A stretch of DNA of 64,000 nt from Bacteroidota bacterium (GTDB lineage Bacteria; Bacteroidota; Bacteroidia; B-17B0; Aurantibacillaceae), in NCBI GenBank assembly GCA_025362395.1, contig JANYGK010000037.1, forward strand, positions 1 to 64,000, written 5' to 3'. Under the pieces are notes generated by a model. That model was not told the DNA's origin and searched no databases. It saw only the letters and a list, made by a program, of their open reading frames with translations. This document shows, one piece after another, positions 35,838 to 46,112 of this stretch; position 1 is the first letter of the stretch; every line of letters starts with the position of its first letter. Both the position numbers and the translations under genes were made by a program.

Positions 35838-36722
35838 ATGAAAAAGAACCTTTTAATTTTACTGTCTGCTTTTTCATCCGGTGCATTATTTTGTCAAGAA
35901 ATCCCTTCAGGCTATAATGAATTAATAAGAGTAGCAGATTCTTTATACCATATAAAAGATTATAAAAATTCTGCAATTGTTTATTCATCAGCCTTTAAAA
36001 CAATGAGCTGGAAAGGTACTGAGCACGATCGTTATAAAGCGGCATGTTCTTGGGCTTTAGCAAATATTCCGGATAGTGCTTTCTTTTCTTTACAACGCAT
36101 AACAGATAATTTATATTTTGATAAGTATGATAAAATAATTATTGAAAAAGATTTTAATAGTTTACATGACGATAAACGCTGGCTGCCTTTACTTACTAAA
36201 ATTAAAGAAAATAAACTGCCTACAGGTTGGGTAAGGAGGGAAACAAAGCCGATGACCTATAAAATTTTCATGGCAGAAGGAGAGGGACAAACAGGTGGTA
36301 AAGCGGGGATAGTTAAGTCTATTGGTGAGCAACGGGGCGGTTTCGGTAATTTAATGCAAAGCTTTTCTTCTGAGAAGTATAGAGGTAAAAGGATTCGTAT
36401 GTCGGGTTATATGAAATCAGAAAATATAACGGAGTGGGCAAGTTTTTGGTTAAGAGTAGATAAAAAAGATTCTAAAGATTATTTATCATTTGATAATATG
36501 CATGATGGAAACACAGACCGATCTATTAAAGGTACCACTCCCTGGAAAAAATATGAGATTGTTTTGGATGTTCCCGATAATGCTTCTAATATTTATTTTG
36601 GTGCTATGGTTATAGGTAGTGGGCAAATTTGGTTTGAAAAAATGAATTTTAAAGTGGTTGATAAATCTATACCGACTACAGGAAGAATAAAAGACGAGCC
36701 GAACCTTGATTTTAATAAATAA
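35838..36722 (+). CDS. Secreted hypothetical protein
   Basis: Signal peptide MKKNLLILLSAFSSGALFCQ; TPR-like N-terminal part and beta-rich C-terminal part. Confidence 0.65.
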   Translation: MKKNLLILLSAFSSGALFCQEIPSGYNELIRVADSLYHIKDYKNSAIVYSSAFKTMSWKGTEHDRYKAACSWALANIPDSAFFSLQRITDNLYFDKYDKIIIEKDFNSLHDDKRWLPLLTKIKENKLPTGWVRRETKPMTYKIFMAEGEGQTGGKAGIVKSIGEQRGGFGNLMQSFSSEKYRGKRIRMSGYMKSENITEWASFWLRVDKKDSKDYLSFDNMHDGNTDRSIKGTTPWKKYEIVLDVPDNASNIYFGAMVIGSGQIWFEKMNFKVVDKSIPTTGRIKDEPNLDFNK

Positions 36723-36769
36723 AAAATAAAACATTGAAAGAAATAAAAAATACAGATTCCGATTTTGAA

Positions 36770-37924
36770 ATGAAAGCCACAACCTTACACGGGTTGGAAG
36801 ATACGTTGGCGAATGAATTAATGAAACTCGGTGCGCGGGATATCGAACCGTTTAAGCGCGGCGTTTCTTTTACCGGAGACAAAGGGTTTATGTACAAGGC
36901 AAATTTATGTTTGCGTACCGCACTAAAAATATTGGTGCCCATTTATTCATTTACAGCCGCTGACGAGCATGAGTTTTACGCTAAAATGAAGGAATATAAT
37001 TGGGAACAGTTTTTAAACCCGGAGGATACTATCGCAATCAACGCTACTTTAAATTCAGAAATATTTACGCATACGTTATACGTTTCTCAAAAATCGAAAG
37101 ATGCTATTTGCGATCGTTTTGTGGAAAAATTTCAGGTAAGACCAAACGTAGATCTTGATCAGCCGACATTGAGAATTTATGTGCACATTTTTAAAGACTT
37201 TGTCAATGTGAGCTTAGACAGCAGCGGTGACTCTTTATTTAAAAGAGGTTACAGGGTCAACATTGATACTGCACCTATGAAAGAAGTATTGGCTGCAGGC
37301 ATGGTTCTATTATCGGGCTGGCAGCCGCATTTACCCTTAATCGACGGGATGTGCGGAAGCGGTACGTTGGGAATTGAAGCGGCTCTATTTGCCAATAATA
37401 TTCCGCCGGGATGTTTCAGGGAAGGTTTTGGTTTTATGAAGTGGCATGATTATGAACCGGAGTTATGGGATACAATTTATTCATCTTCCATTAATCGCAT
37501 TAAAGAAGATATGCCGGCAATCTATTCAAGCGATATTGATAGTGTTCCTTTAGAAATGGCTAAGAATAATGCAGCCGTTGCTAAAGTAGAAGATGTCATT
37601 CAGTATGAGCAAATTTCCTTTTTTGATGTCATGCCTACAAAACCCCGCGGCACTATTTTATTGAATCCACCGTATGATGAGCGCATGAAAATGGAAGATA
37701 CCAATGCGTTTTATAAGCAGATAGGAGATAAATTAAAAAAAGATTTCGGTGGCTGGACAGCCTGTATCATCACGTCTAACATGGAAGCCATAAAACACAT
37801 CGGCTTACATCCGAGTAAAAAAACAACCTTGTTTAATGGCGCTTTAGAATGTAAATTATTAAAGTTCGAAATGTACAGCGGTTCTAAAAAAGCGTCTAAA
37901 CAAAGTAAAGACACTGAGCTATAA
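36770..37924 (+). CDS. THUMP-domain class I SAM-dependent RNA methyltransferase (RlmL/RlmK-like)
   Basis: MKATTLHGLEDTLANELMKLGARDIEPFKRGVSFTG, LIDGMCGSGTLGIEAALFANNIPPG, SSDIDSVPLEMAKNN, ILLNPPYDERM. Confidence 0.9.
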   Translation: MKATTLHGLEDTLANELMKLGARDIEPFKRGVSFTGDKGFMYKANLCLRTALKILVPIYSFTAADEHEFYAKMKEYNWEQFLNPEDTIAINATLNSEIFTHTLYVSQKSKDAICDRFVEKFQVRPNVDLDQPTLRIYVHIFKDFVNVSLDSSGDSLFKRGYRVNIDTAPMKEVLAAGMVLLSGWQPHLPLIDGMCGSGTLGIEAALFANNIPPGCFREGFGFMKWHDYEPELWDTIYSSSINRIKEDMPAIYSSDIDSVPLEMAKNNAAVAKVEDVIQYEQISFFDVMPTKPRGTILLNPPYDERMKMEDTNAFYKQIGDKLKKDFGGWTACIITSNMEAIKHIGLHPSKKTTLFNGALECKLLKFEMYSGSKKASKQSKDTEL

Positions 37925-37929
37925 ATGGT

Positions 37930-38505
37930 TTAGAGGGCATGCATGTAAACCAGTAGTTTTTGTAAGGCAATTTTTCGGTGCGAGATCGTATTCTTTTCTT
38001 CAAAGCTCATTTCAGCAAATGTTTTTGTATAGTCCTGAGGCATAAAAACAGGGTCGTATCCAAAGCCGTTTGTGCCTTGTTTAATGCGTGTAATAGTTCC
38101 GTTAACAGTGCCTTCAAATAGATGTTCTTTGCCGTTTAAAACCAAGGCCATTACTGTTTTAAAATGGGCTTTTCTGTTTTTAGTATCTCTTAATTCAACT
38201 AATAATTTATCAATATTATCATTATCATTTTTTTGCTCACCAGCGTAGCGTGCCGAATAAACTCCCGGTGCTCCGTTAAGTGAATCTACCAATAAGCCGC
38301 TGTCGTCTGCAAAACAGTTTGTGTTAAATTTTACAGCTATCGTTTTAGCTTTTAACAAAGCATTTCCCTCAATGGTTTCAGCTGTTTCCTCAATCTCCTC
38401 TTCATCGTTTATGTCGTAAAGACTTAACAAATTAATAGACGGCGGCATTAGGCTTTTTACCTCTTTTATCTTATTTTTGTTATGTGTGGCGAATAGTATA
38501 TTCAT
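37930..38505 (-). CDS. rdgB: Non-canonical purine NTP diphosphatase (RdgB/HAM1 family)
   Basis: MNILFATHNKNKIKEVKSLMP, ETIEGNALLKAKTIAVKFNTNCFADDSGLLVDSLNGAPGVYSARYAG, GTNGFGYDPVFMP, NTISHRKIALQKL. Confidence 0.95.
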   Translation of the reverse strand: MNILFATHNKNKIKEVKSLMPPSINLLSLYDINDEEEIEETAETIEGNALLKAKTIAVKFNTNCFADDSGLLVDSLNGAPGVYSARYAGEQKNDNDNIDKLLVELRDTKNRKAHFKTVMALVLNGKEHLFEGTVNGTITRIKQGTNGFGYDPVFMPQDYTKTFAEMSFEEKNTISHRKIALQKLLVYMHAL

Positions 38506-38524
38506 AGCTCACAAAGGTAACAAT

Positions 38525-39343
38525 ATGGAGTTTGAAATAAAACCGCGTAGTAAATTTAGTTTAGGATTAAAAGAATTGTGGGAATACCGTGAACTATTTT
38601 ATTTTTTTACCTGGCGCGATGTTAAAGTAAAATATAAGCAAACGGTTTTAGGTTTTTTGTGGGCAATTCTTCAGCCTTTATTTATGACAGTTATTTTTAC
38701 TGTTTTTTTGGGAGAATCAATTTCCGCTAAAACACACCTTCCTATCCCTTATCCCGTGTTTGCTTTAAGCGGTATGTTGTTGTGGGGTATTTTTAGTAGT
38801 GGCATGAGCAATGCCGCAAATAGCATGGTAAACAATGCCAACATTATTAAAAAAATTTATTTCCCCCGTTTAATCATCCCTATTTCCGCACTATTAGGCG
38901 CTTTAATCGATTTTTTTGTCGCAATACCTGTTTTTATAATTACACTTTTTATATATAAAGTGGAGCTCAATTTTTCAGCTTTACTTTTTTTGCCCGTAAG
39001 CGTTTTTATAACCTGTTTATCAGCTATGGGTTGCGGCCTTCTGTTAGCGGCACTCAATGTTAAGTACAGAGATGTGCGTTACATCATTCCTTTTTTGGTA
39101 CAGGGGCTTTTATTTATAACGCCTGTTTTATTTCCTTCTAATATATCTCAAAACCCTATCGCTCAGTTTTTCTTACAATTAAATCCTTTATCAGGCGCCT
39201 TAGAATTAACAAGGGCATTATTTACAGGGTACACCATAAATATGGAAACTGTTTTTTTAAGTATGGCAGTGTCTGTGCTTTTATTTATTACAGGAGTCGT
39301 TTATTTTAGAAAAACTGAAGGTTATTTCGCTGATTTAGCATAA
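38525..39343 (+). CDS. wzm: Polysaccharide ABC transporter permease (Wzm-like)
   Basis: LWEYRELFYFFTWRDVKVKYKQTVLGFLWAILQPLFMTVIFTVFLG; LNVKYRDVRYIIPFLVQ. Start at internal Met. Confidence 0.9.
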   Translation: MEFEIKPRSKFSLGLKELWEYRELFYFFTWRDVKVKYKQTVLGFLWAILQPLFMTVIFTVFLGESISAKTHLPIPYPVFALSGMLLWGIFSSGMSNAANSMVNNANIIKKIYFPRLIIPISALLGALIDFFVAIPVFIITLFIYKVELNFSALLFLPVSVFITCLSAMGCGLLLAALNVKYRDVRYIIPFLVQGLLFITPVLFPSNISQNPIAQFFLQLNPLSGALELTRALFTGYTINMETVFLSMAVSVLLFITGVVYFRKTEGYFADLA

Positions 39344-39347
39344 TACA

Positions 39348-40541
39348 TTGAAACCGATTTTAGAAATACAGAATGTCAGTAAAAAGTTTATGATCCATCA
39401 TGAACAGCAGCCTTATTTAAGTCTGCGCGATTCTATATCTACTATTTTTAAAAGGAAGCATACCAAGGAAGATTTTTGGGCCTTAAAAGATGTAAGCTTT
39501 GATGTAATGCCGGGTGATACTGTTGGGATAATTGGTAAAAATGGTGCAGGAAAATCAACCTTATTAAAAATACTCTCTAAAATAACGCCTCCTACTTCCG
39601 GTAAGATTACAGGCCGCGGTCGCATAGCCAGTCTATTGGAAGTTGGCACAGGCTTTCACCCGGAGCTTAGCGGCCGCGAAAATGTTTTTATGAACGGCTC
39701 TATATTAGGAATGCGTCGTTCAGAGATCTTAAAAAATTTTGACGCTATTATTGATTTTGCCGGTGTTGAAAAATTTATTGATACGCCTTTAAAGCATTAC
39801 AGCAGCGGTATGCAATTACGCCTGGCATTTGCCGTAGCGGCTTTCCTTGAAAATGAAATACTGATCATTGATGAGGTACTTGCGGTAGGCGATGCAGAAT
39901 TTCAAAAAAAATGCATGGGGAAAATGAGCGACGTGAGCAAAAGCGGAAGAACTATTTTATTTGTAAGTCACAACATGAGCGCCATCGCGCAATTATGTGC
40001 TTCATCTGTTTTTTTAATTAACGGCACCGTTAGGCAAACCGGTAAAACAGAAGATGTGATTGGCGCCTATATTAATTTAAGCAGCGGCAATAATGAAAGT
40101 ATATTCCGACCTCAAAACAGGCTTGGCCCGGGCGAGGTAACGGTTACGAACCTTACTCTGAATAAAAAAGAATTATTGTCAGGCGAAAAAATGACCCTTA
40201 CATTTTCATTATCTAAAAAAGTTCCCATAAGCTCTGTTTACCTCGATTTCAGGATAGATAACCACATGGGAGAGAAGTGTGTGTGGATCAGCGACAAGCT
40301 AACCATAAAGCCTAAAGAGGATACAAGTGTGGATAAAGTGATCTATGAAATTCCAAGGTTAAATCTTAATATCGGTATTTATCATATTACTTATTGCCTG
40401 TTCATTAATAACCGGGTAGAAGATATGGCAGATAATTGTCTTGCTTTTGATGTCATGGAAAATAATTTTTACCCTAACTGGAAATTTCCACCAAAGGAAC
40501 AAGCCAATGTCTTGGCTGATTTTACAACGCATTATGAGTAA
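39348..40541 (+). CDS. wzt: Polysaccharide ABC transporter ATP-binding protein with C-terminal Wzt-like carbohydrate-binding domain
   Basis: GKNGAGKSTLLKILSKITPPTSGKITGRGRIASLLEVGTGFHPELSGRENVFMNGSILGM, YSSGMQLRLAFAVAAFLENEILIIDEVLAVGD; beta-rich tail after residue ~250. Confidence 0.92.
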   Translation: MKPILEIQNVSKKFMIHHEQQPYLSLRDSISTIFKRKHTKEDFWALKDVSFDVMPGDTVGIIGKNGAGKSTLLKILSKITPPTSGKITGRGRIASLLEVGTGFHPELSGRENVFMNGSILGMRRSEILKNFDAIIDFAGVEKFIDTPLKHYSSGMQLRLAFAVAAFLENEILIIDEVLAVGDAEFQKKCMGKMSDVSKSGRTILFVSHNMSAIAQLCASSVFLINGTVRQTGKTEDVIGAYINLSSGNNESIFRPQNRLGPGEVTVTNLTLNKKELLSGEKMTLTFSLSKKVPISSVYLDFRIDNHMGEKCVWISDKLTIKPKEDTSVDKVIYEIPRLNLNIGIYHITYCLFINNRVEDMADNCLAFDVMENNFYPNWKFPPKEQANVLADFTTHYE

Positions 40542-41250
40542 ACTATCTAAATATATGGACATGAAGCTGACGAATCTTTTTGACAGAGGGTTCAGAAAAA
40601 GCAAAGAGCAAATTATTAAAAAGATTGTTTCCGCGGCTTCACATGATTATTTGCTAGCTCATCTCAGCGGCAATATAGTTATACCTTACAATGCCTGGAG
40701 CATTTCGCCGCAAGGCATGATGGTAATTGTGAACCATGTTTTAATAAATAACGTAAAAACAATTGTAGAATTCGGAACAGGTATCAGCACTGTATTTTTA
40801 AATAACTTATCCATAAAAAATAATCTTGATCTTAAAATAATTTCTGTTGATCATGATTTAAACTGGCAAAATACGGTCAAAGAAAAATATAAAGTGTATA
40901 ATGTAGAATTTATTTGCGCGCCCTTAAATACAAAGCAGACATTTAAAAATGAACAATACCTTTGGTACGATCATAACCTGTTAAAACATATTGAAAAGAA
41001 AAAAACGGACTTTGTAATTGTTGACGCGCCAATAGGCAACGGAAATTTATATGAGAGGGCCGGGGCTTTCGAGTTTTTTAAAGAAGAACTCATGGGTGCG
41101 AATTTTAGTTGTTATTTAGATGATACGAATGAAGGCCCTTTAAAAGAGATTATGTTGAATTATTTTCCTGATGCAAAGTTCTATCCTGATTTCAGTATCG
41201 CGGGCTTAGGCAACTCGTATGAGATAGAGCCTGTGATCTTTACAAAATAA
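40534..41250 (+). CDS. Putative class I SAM-dependent methyltransferase
   Basis: TIVEFGTGISTVFLNNL...KIISVDHDLNWQ...FVIVDAPIGNG; start at internal Met MSKLSKYMDMKLTN overlapping wzt end. Confidence 0.65.
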   Translation: MSKLSKYMDMKLTNLFDRGFRKSKEQIIKKIVSAASHDYLLAHLSGNIVIPYNAWSISPQGMMVIVNHVLINNVKTIVEFGTGISTVFLNNLSIKNNLDLKIISVDHDLNWQNTVKEKYKVYNVEFICAPLNTKQTFKNEQYLWYDHNLLKHIEKKKTDFVIVDAPIGNGNLYERAGAFEFFKEELMGANFSCYLDDTNEGPLKEIMLNYFPDAKFYPDFSIAGLGNSYEIEPVIFTK

Positions 41251-41252
41251 AT

Positions 41253-43076
41253 ATGTGCGGCGTTTTAGGATATTCAGGAAATTTTGAAAAAGAAAAATTA
41301 AGCGCCGGGCTTGAAAGGATAGCGCATCGAGGTCCTGACGGACATGGTATTTTTTTTCATAATAAAACAGCTCTTGGTCACCGCCGATTATCTATCATTG
41401 ATGTTTCAGAAAACGCAAAACAACCGCTGGAAGTGCTTGATCGTTATGTGATCACATTTAACGGGGAAATTTATAATTACCTTGAGCTGAAACAAGAGTT
41501 GGCTAAAGAAGGCTTTGTTTTTAAAAGTAACAGCGATACAGAAGTCTTGTTATATGCATACGTAAAGTGGGGCAGGGCTTTTGTAAATAAACTAAACGGC
41601 ATGTGGGCGTTTGCCATTTATGATAAAAAGGACGGCTCTCTTTTTTTATCGAGAGACCGACTAGGTAAGAAGCCGTTGTTTTATTCACTTTCAAAAGCAG
41701 GTATTGTTTTTTCTTCTGAAATGAAAGGCATTTACCCTTTTTTGAAACAGGTAGCTATCAATTATACGACAGCCGCCATAGCGCTTAATAATAGTTTCGG
41801 CTACGAAAGTACAGAGCATTGCCTTATAGAAGGTATACTCCGGTTTCCGGCCGGTACTAATGCAATTTATACAGATAGTGATTTAAAGTTTGAAACGTTT
41901 TGGCACCCCGAAAAAATTAAAACAAACGTTCCTGAAAACTATAACGAACAAAAGGAATTATTTCGCGAGCTTTTCCTGGATGCCTGTAAAATTCGCATGA
42001 GGAGTGATGTCGCTATTGGTACTGCACTTAGCGGTGGGCTTGATTCGAGCGCCGTTATTTGCGCGATGTCGCATCTTAGTAAAGATACTAGTACACAAGC
42101 TCATACTCAAAAAGACTGGCAGCACGCATTTGTTGCTTCGTTCCCGGGCACGGCATTGGATGAGACCAAATATGCAAAAATGGTTACGGATCATCTGAAT
42201 ATTGAAGCTCATTTTTTAAATATAGATCCTTTAAAAGATTTGGACGCTGTTTTTTATAAGACCTATTTATTTGAAGAATTGTTTTATGCGCCGGTAACGC
42301 CCTTTGTGCAATTATACGAAAATGTAAAATACAATGGGGTAACCGTTAGTATAGACGGTCATGGCGCTGATGAGCTTTTTGGAGGATATCCGTTTGATAT
42401 GGATGCAGCGCTTATTGACAGCTTACTGGGCTTATCAAAATTTAAAAAAATACTGGAAGCTATTAATAATACATCAGGCAAAGCGAAGCATACCGATTAT
42501 AATAATAAACTTAAATATGCGTTACTGAATAAATATCCTTTTCTCCGTAAATTTTCAAAGCATCTTAATTTAGTTCCTAAAATGGAACAGTTCGATTTTT
42601 TAAATTCGACTCTTTTTCACTCTTCTTTTAAAACGATTTTACCAACCCTGCTTAGAAACTACGATCGGTATTCTATGATGAACGGTGTTGAAATAAGAAT
42701 GCCTTTCCTGGATCACAGAATCGTTGAGTTTGCTTTTTCTATACCGTATACTTCTAAAATAAGGAATGGCTTCGGGAAAGCCATCGTGCGCGATGCTTTG
42801 GCAGACTTGATGCCGGAGGCGATCGCGTATCGTAAAGATAAAATAGGATTTAATGCACCTATGAACTCCTGGATGAATAAAGAATTGAAAACATGGATCG
42901 GTGATCTGATCCATTCAAACGACTTTAATAATTCAACGCTGATTGATAAGAAAATAACATTTGAAACAGTAAACAGGGCGATTACCAAAAGTGATATGAA
43001 CTTTATGGAAGGCTCGAAAATATTTGAACAATTAATTCCGGTGATCTGGGAAAAATCATTAACCTATGCTAAGTAA
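41253..43076 (+). CDS. asnB: Asparagine synthase (glutamine-hydrolysing)
   Basis: MCGVLGYSG, RGPDGHGIF, GHRRLSIID, FNGEIYNYLELK, AIGTALSGGLDSSAVI, SIDGHGADELFGGYP. Confidence 0.95.
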   Translation: MCGVLGYSGNFEKEKLSAGLERIAHRGPDGHGIFFHNKTALGHRRLSIIDVSENAKQPLEVLDRYVITFNGEIYNYLELKQELAKEGFVFKSNSDTEVLLYAYVKWGRAFVNKLNGMWAFAIYDKKDGSLFLSRDRLGKKPLFYSLSKAGIVFSSEMKGIYPFLKQVAINYTTAAIALNNSFGYESTEHCLIEGILRFPAGTNAIYTDSDLKFETFWHPEKIKTNVPENYNEQKELFRELFLDACKIRMRSDVAIGTALSGGLDSSAVICAMSHLSKDTSTQAHTQKDWQHAFVASFPGTALDETKYAKMVTDHLNIEAHFLNIDPLKDLDAVFYKTYLFEELFYAPVTPFVQLYENVKYNGVTVSIDGHGADELFGGYPFDMDAALIDSLLGLSKFKKILEAINNTSGKAKHTDYNNKLKYALLNKYPFLRKFSKHLNLVPKMEQFDFLNSTLFHSSFKTILPTLLRNYDRYSMMNGVEIRMPFLDHRIVEFAFSIPYTSKIRNGFGKAIVRDALADLMPEAIAYRKDKIGFNAPMNSWMNKELKTWIGDLIHSNDFNNSTLIDKKITFETVNRAITKSDMNFMEGSKIFEQLIPVIWEKSLTYAK

Positions 43077-43965
43077 AAGCCCTGCCCCGGTTGTTTTATT
43101 TGTATACAACCGTCCAAGACATACGCAACAAACTCTTGAAAGCTTAGCGAATAATTTACTCGCTAAAGTAACGGAACTATATGTTTTTGCTGATGGCCTT
43201 AAACCAAATGCAACTAACGAAGACAAAGATAAAATAGCTGAAACAAGACACATTATTAAAAACGCGGCGGGTTTTAAAAATGTGATACTCGTCGAAAAAG
43301 AAAAGAATGAAGGACTTGCACACTCTGTCATATCAGGAGTTACAGAAATAGTAAATAAACATAATCGCGTCATAGTATTGGAAGACGATCTGATCGTATC
43401 CTCTTTTTTTCTTGACTTTATGAATGATGGATTAGAACTTTATGACTCTTCACCAAATATTTATTCCATAAACGGATTTATGTTTCCGATCGAACATAAA
43501 AAAAATGAAACAGTATTGCTTCCTTATACATCTACCTGGGGTTGGGCTACATGGAAATCAAAATGGACTGCCTTTAATACTAAAATGCCGGGCAAAGAGT
43601 TTTTAAAAAATAATCCGTTTTTGGAGGGAAGGTTTAATTTAGGAGATTACAGTTATACGGATATGCTTGATTACGGAAATAATGCATGGGGTATAAAATG
43701 GTATTTTTCGGTATTTTTAAGAGGAGGTTTAAATGTTTTTCCAACATATTCTTTAGTAAAAAATATTGGTTTCGACGGCTCAGGTACGAATGGCGGAAAT
43801 GCAAGTGACTTTCACGGCGACTTTAGATCCGAAAAAGTTGTTATGTCGCATTTAGAGGGTATGGATCTTGAGTTTTTTAACAAGTTTATCAATTATTTTA
43901 AAAAAGAAAATATATCTTTACTCAGGAGGCTTATAAATCGTTTAAAGAAGGGTTTGAAAGCATAA
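43066..43965 (+). CDS. Glycosyltransferase (GT2-like)
   Basis: SPAPVVLFVYNRPRHTQQTLESLANN, RVIVLEDDLIVSSFFLDFMND, TWGWATWKSKW. Confidence 0.82.
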   Translation: MLSKSPAPVVLFVYNRPRHTQQTLESLANNLLAKVTELYVFADGLKPNATNEDKDKIAETRHIIKNAAGFKNVILVEKEKNEGLAHSVISGVTEIVNKHNRVIVLEDDLIVSSFFLDFMNDGLELYDSSPNIYSINGFMFPIEHKKNETVLLPYTSTWGWATWKSKWTAFNTKMPGKEFLKNNPFLEGRFNLGDYSYTDMLDYGNNAWGIKWYFSVFLRGGLNVFPTYSLVKNIGFDGSGTNGGNASDFHGDFRSEKVVMSHLEGMDLEFFNKFINYFKKENISLLRRLINRLKKGLKA

Positions 43966-43975
43966 CATAATAAAA

Positions 43976-44596
43976 ATGAAGGATATACTTAAACGAATTC
44001 TTTACAGAATCCTTTTATATATTGATAAAAAGAAAGACACTGCTAAAATTTATTATAAATCTAAAGCATTAGTTTTAGGCCCGGGCTCACTCCTTTCAAA
44101 GGATGCTGTTATTTATAATATGCAGGGTGATATTGATAATATGGTTATTGGTAAAAATACAAGTATTTGCGGAGAATTATTAACCTTTAATTATGGAGGT
44201 AAAATTACGATCGGCGATAATTGTTTTATCGGACCGGGAAGCAGGCTATGGTCGGGAGAAAACATTACTATTGGATCGGATGTATTGATCTCGCATAACG
44301 TAAACATTGTAGATACGAATGCCCATGAAATTGACGCTCTTGAAAGAGCTGAAGGATACAAAAAATTGTCGGCTCACGGATATCCGAAAAATAAAGGATC
44401 TATTAAAACCGATAAAATTACTATTCACGATCTTGCCTGGATCAGTTTTAATGTTACAATATTAAAAGGCGTTACTATTGGTAAAGGCGCAATTGTAGGC
44501 GCTAATAGTGTTGTTACCCAAAATGTGAATGAATATACTATTGTTGCGGGTAACCCGGCAGTGGAAATTAAAGATCTAAAAGAATTGAAAGGATAA
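43976..44596 (+). CDS. Left-handed beta-helix acyltransferase (hexapeptide repeat)
   Basis: Hexapeptide repeats, LAWISFNVTILKGVTIGKGAIVGANSVVTQNVNEYTIVAGNPAVEIK. Confidence 0.88.
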   Translation: MKDILKRILYRILLYIDKKKDTAKIYYKSKALVLGPGSLLSKDAVIYNMQGDIDNMVIGKNTSICGELLTFNYGGKITIGDNCFIGPGSRLWSGENITIGSDVLISHNVNIVDTNAHEIDALERAEGYKKLSAHGYPKNKGSIKTDKITIHDLAWISFNVTILKGVTIGKGAIVGANSVVTQNVNEYTIVAGNPAVEIKDLKELKG

Positions 44597-45207
44597 TGCT
44601 GTTAAAATTATTGCATAAACTTAAATTTAAGAAACAACTCAGGAAAAAATTCTCTGATCAGCTTTCCATACAGTCTTCATCTGTGCTCTTGGAAGGATCA
44701 AATATTGATTTCAGGGTCGGAAAACAAAAGAGACACTATATTACTATCGGGGAAAAATGTTTGATCAATGCCTGCTTTGTTTTTGAAACGCAAACCGGTG
44801 ACGTAAAAATCGGGAACAATGTGCACTTAGGTGGCGTAAATATTATTTGCAGATCAAAAATTGTAATAGAGAACGACGTAACAATGGCCTGGGGAATTAC
44901 ATTATACGATCATAACTCTCACAGCATTTATTGGAGCAAGCGGCAAAATGATAATGTACAATGTTACAGTGATTATTTTGAGCATAACGGAAATAATGTT
45001 GTGAATAAAGATTGGAGCTCTGTAGTTGAAAAACCCATTACAATAAAATCGAAGGCGTGGATCGGGTTTAATGTTATTATTTTAAAAGGTGTAACTATAG
45101 GCGAAGGAGCGGTTATTGGCGCGGGGAGTATTGTAACGCAGGATGTTCCCGATTGGTCGGTAGCAGCAGGGAACCCCGCAAGGGTAGTAAAAAGTGTAAA
45201 AGAATAA
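44596..45207 (+). CDS. Left-handed beta-helix acyltransferase (hexapeptide repeat)
   Basis: KAWIGFNVIILKGVTIGEGAVIGAGSIVTQDVPDWSVAAGNPARVVK. Confidence 0.9.
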   Translation: MLLKLLHKLKFKKQLRKKFSDQLSIQSSSVLLEGSNIDFRVGKQKRHYITIGEKCLINACFVFETQTGDVKIGNNVHLGGVNIICRSKIVIENDVTMAWGITLYDHNSHSIYWSKRQNDNVQCYSDYFEHNGNNVVNKDWSSVVEKPITIKSKAWIGFNVIILKGVTIGEGAVIGAGSIVTQDVPDWSVAAGNPARVVKSVKE

Positions 45208-45218
45208 TGTATTTTTAA

Positions 45219-46112
45219 ATGAAACTTCTTATTATTGGCGCTTCAGGATTTATAGGTAATGCGACCTTAGACTATTTTTCAAAAAAATATACTGTAACCG
45301 GTATTGATGCCATAGGCAATGTAGAAAAAAATATTTTGCAGATCAACGGTTTTAAAGAAGTTGAAGAATTAATATCTAAAAATAAATTTGATGTTATTAT
45401 TAATTGTGCAGGGTCTTCCAATGTATTACAAAGTTTTAATGATCCTGCGCTTGATTTTGAATTGAACACAATGTTGGTTCAACAAATTTTAGATGCGATA
45501 CGAAAACATTTACCGGCTGCTAAATTAATTAATCTTTCGAGTGCCGCAGTTTATGGAAATCCAATATCGCTTCCGGTAAAAGAAACAGACCCGACACATC
45601 CTTTATCTCCGTATGGACTGCATAAATTATTAAGCGAGCAGTTAATAAGCAACTACTGTAATTTTTATGGCTTACAGGGACTTAGTGTGCGCATTTTTTC
45701 GGCATACGGACCGCAGTTAAACCGTCAGTTTTTTTATGATCTGTACATCAAATTTAATTCCGGAAAGGAGTATATAGAACTTACGGGCACCGGGAAAGAA
45801 TCGCGTGATTTTATTTTTATTTCAGATATTGTTGAAGCATTTGATGTGTTGATCAGGAAAGGGAAGTTTACAGGTGAAATTTATAACCTCAGTAGCGGAG
45901 AAGAATCCTTTATTGACACAACTGCCGGGTTATTTGCAGCTATATGCGATTATAAAGGGGAGATCCGCTTTAACCAACAACAATTTGAAGGTTACCCACT
46001 TAACTGGAAAGCAGCTACCGATAAAATAAATGCATTGGGCTTTTCACCAAAAATTAAATTGGATGACGGATTAAATACATACTTTAATTCGGTAAAAAAT
46101 AATCAGGTTTAA
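45219..46112 (+). CDS. NAD-dependent epimerase/dehydratase
   Basis: LLIIGASGFIGNATLDYF, INLSSAAVYGNP, SPYGLHKLLSEQL, GKESRDFIFISDIVEAF. Confidence 0.92.
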   Translation: MKLLIIGASGFIGNATLDYFSKKYTVTGIDAIGNVEKNILQINGFKEVEELISKNKFDVIINCAGSSNVLQSFNDPALDFELNTMLVQQILDAIRKHLPAAKLINLSSAAVYGNPISLPVKETDPTHPLSPYGLHKLLSEQLISNYCNFYGLQGLSVRIFSAYGPQLNRQFFYDLYIKFNSGKEYIELTGTGKESRDFIFISDIVEAFDVLIRKGKFTGEIYNLSSGEESFIDTTAGLFAAICDYKGEIRFNQQQFEGYPLNWKAATDKINALGFSPKIKLDDGLNTYFNSVKNNQV

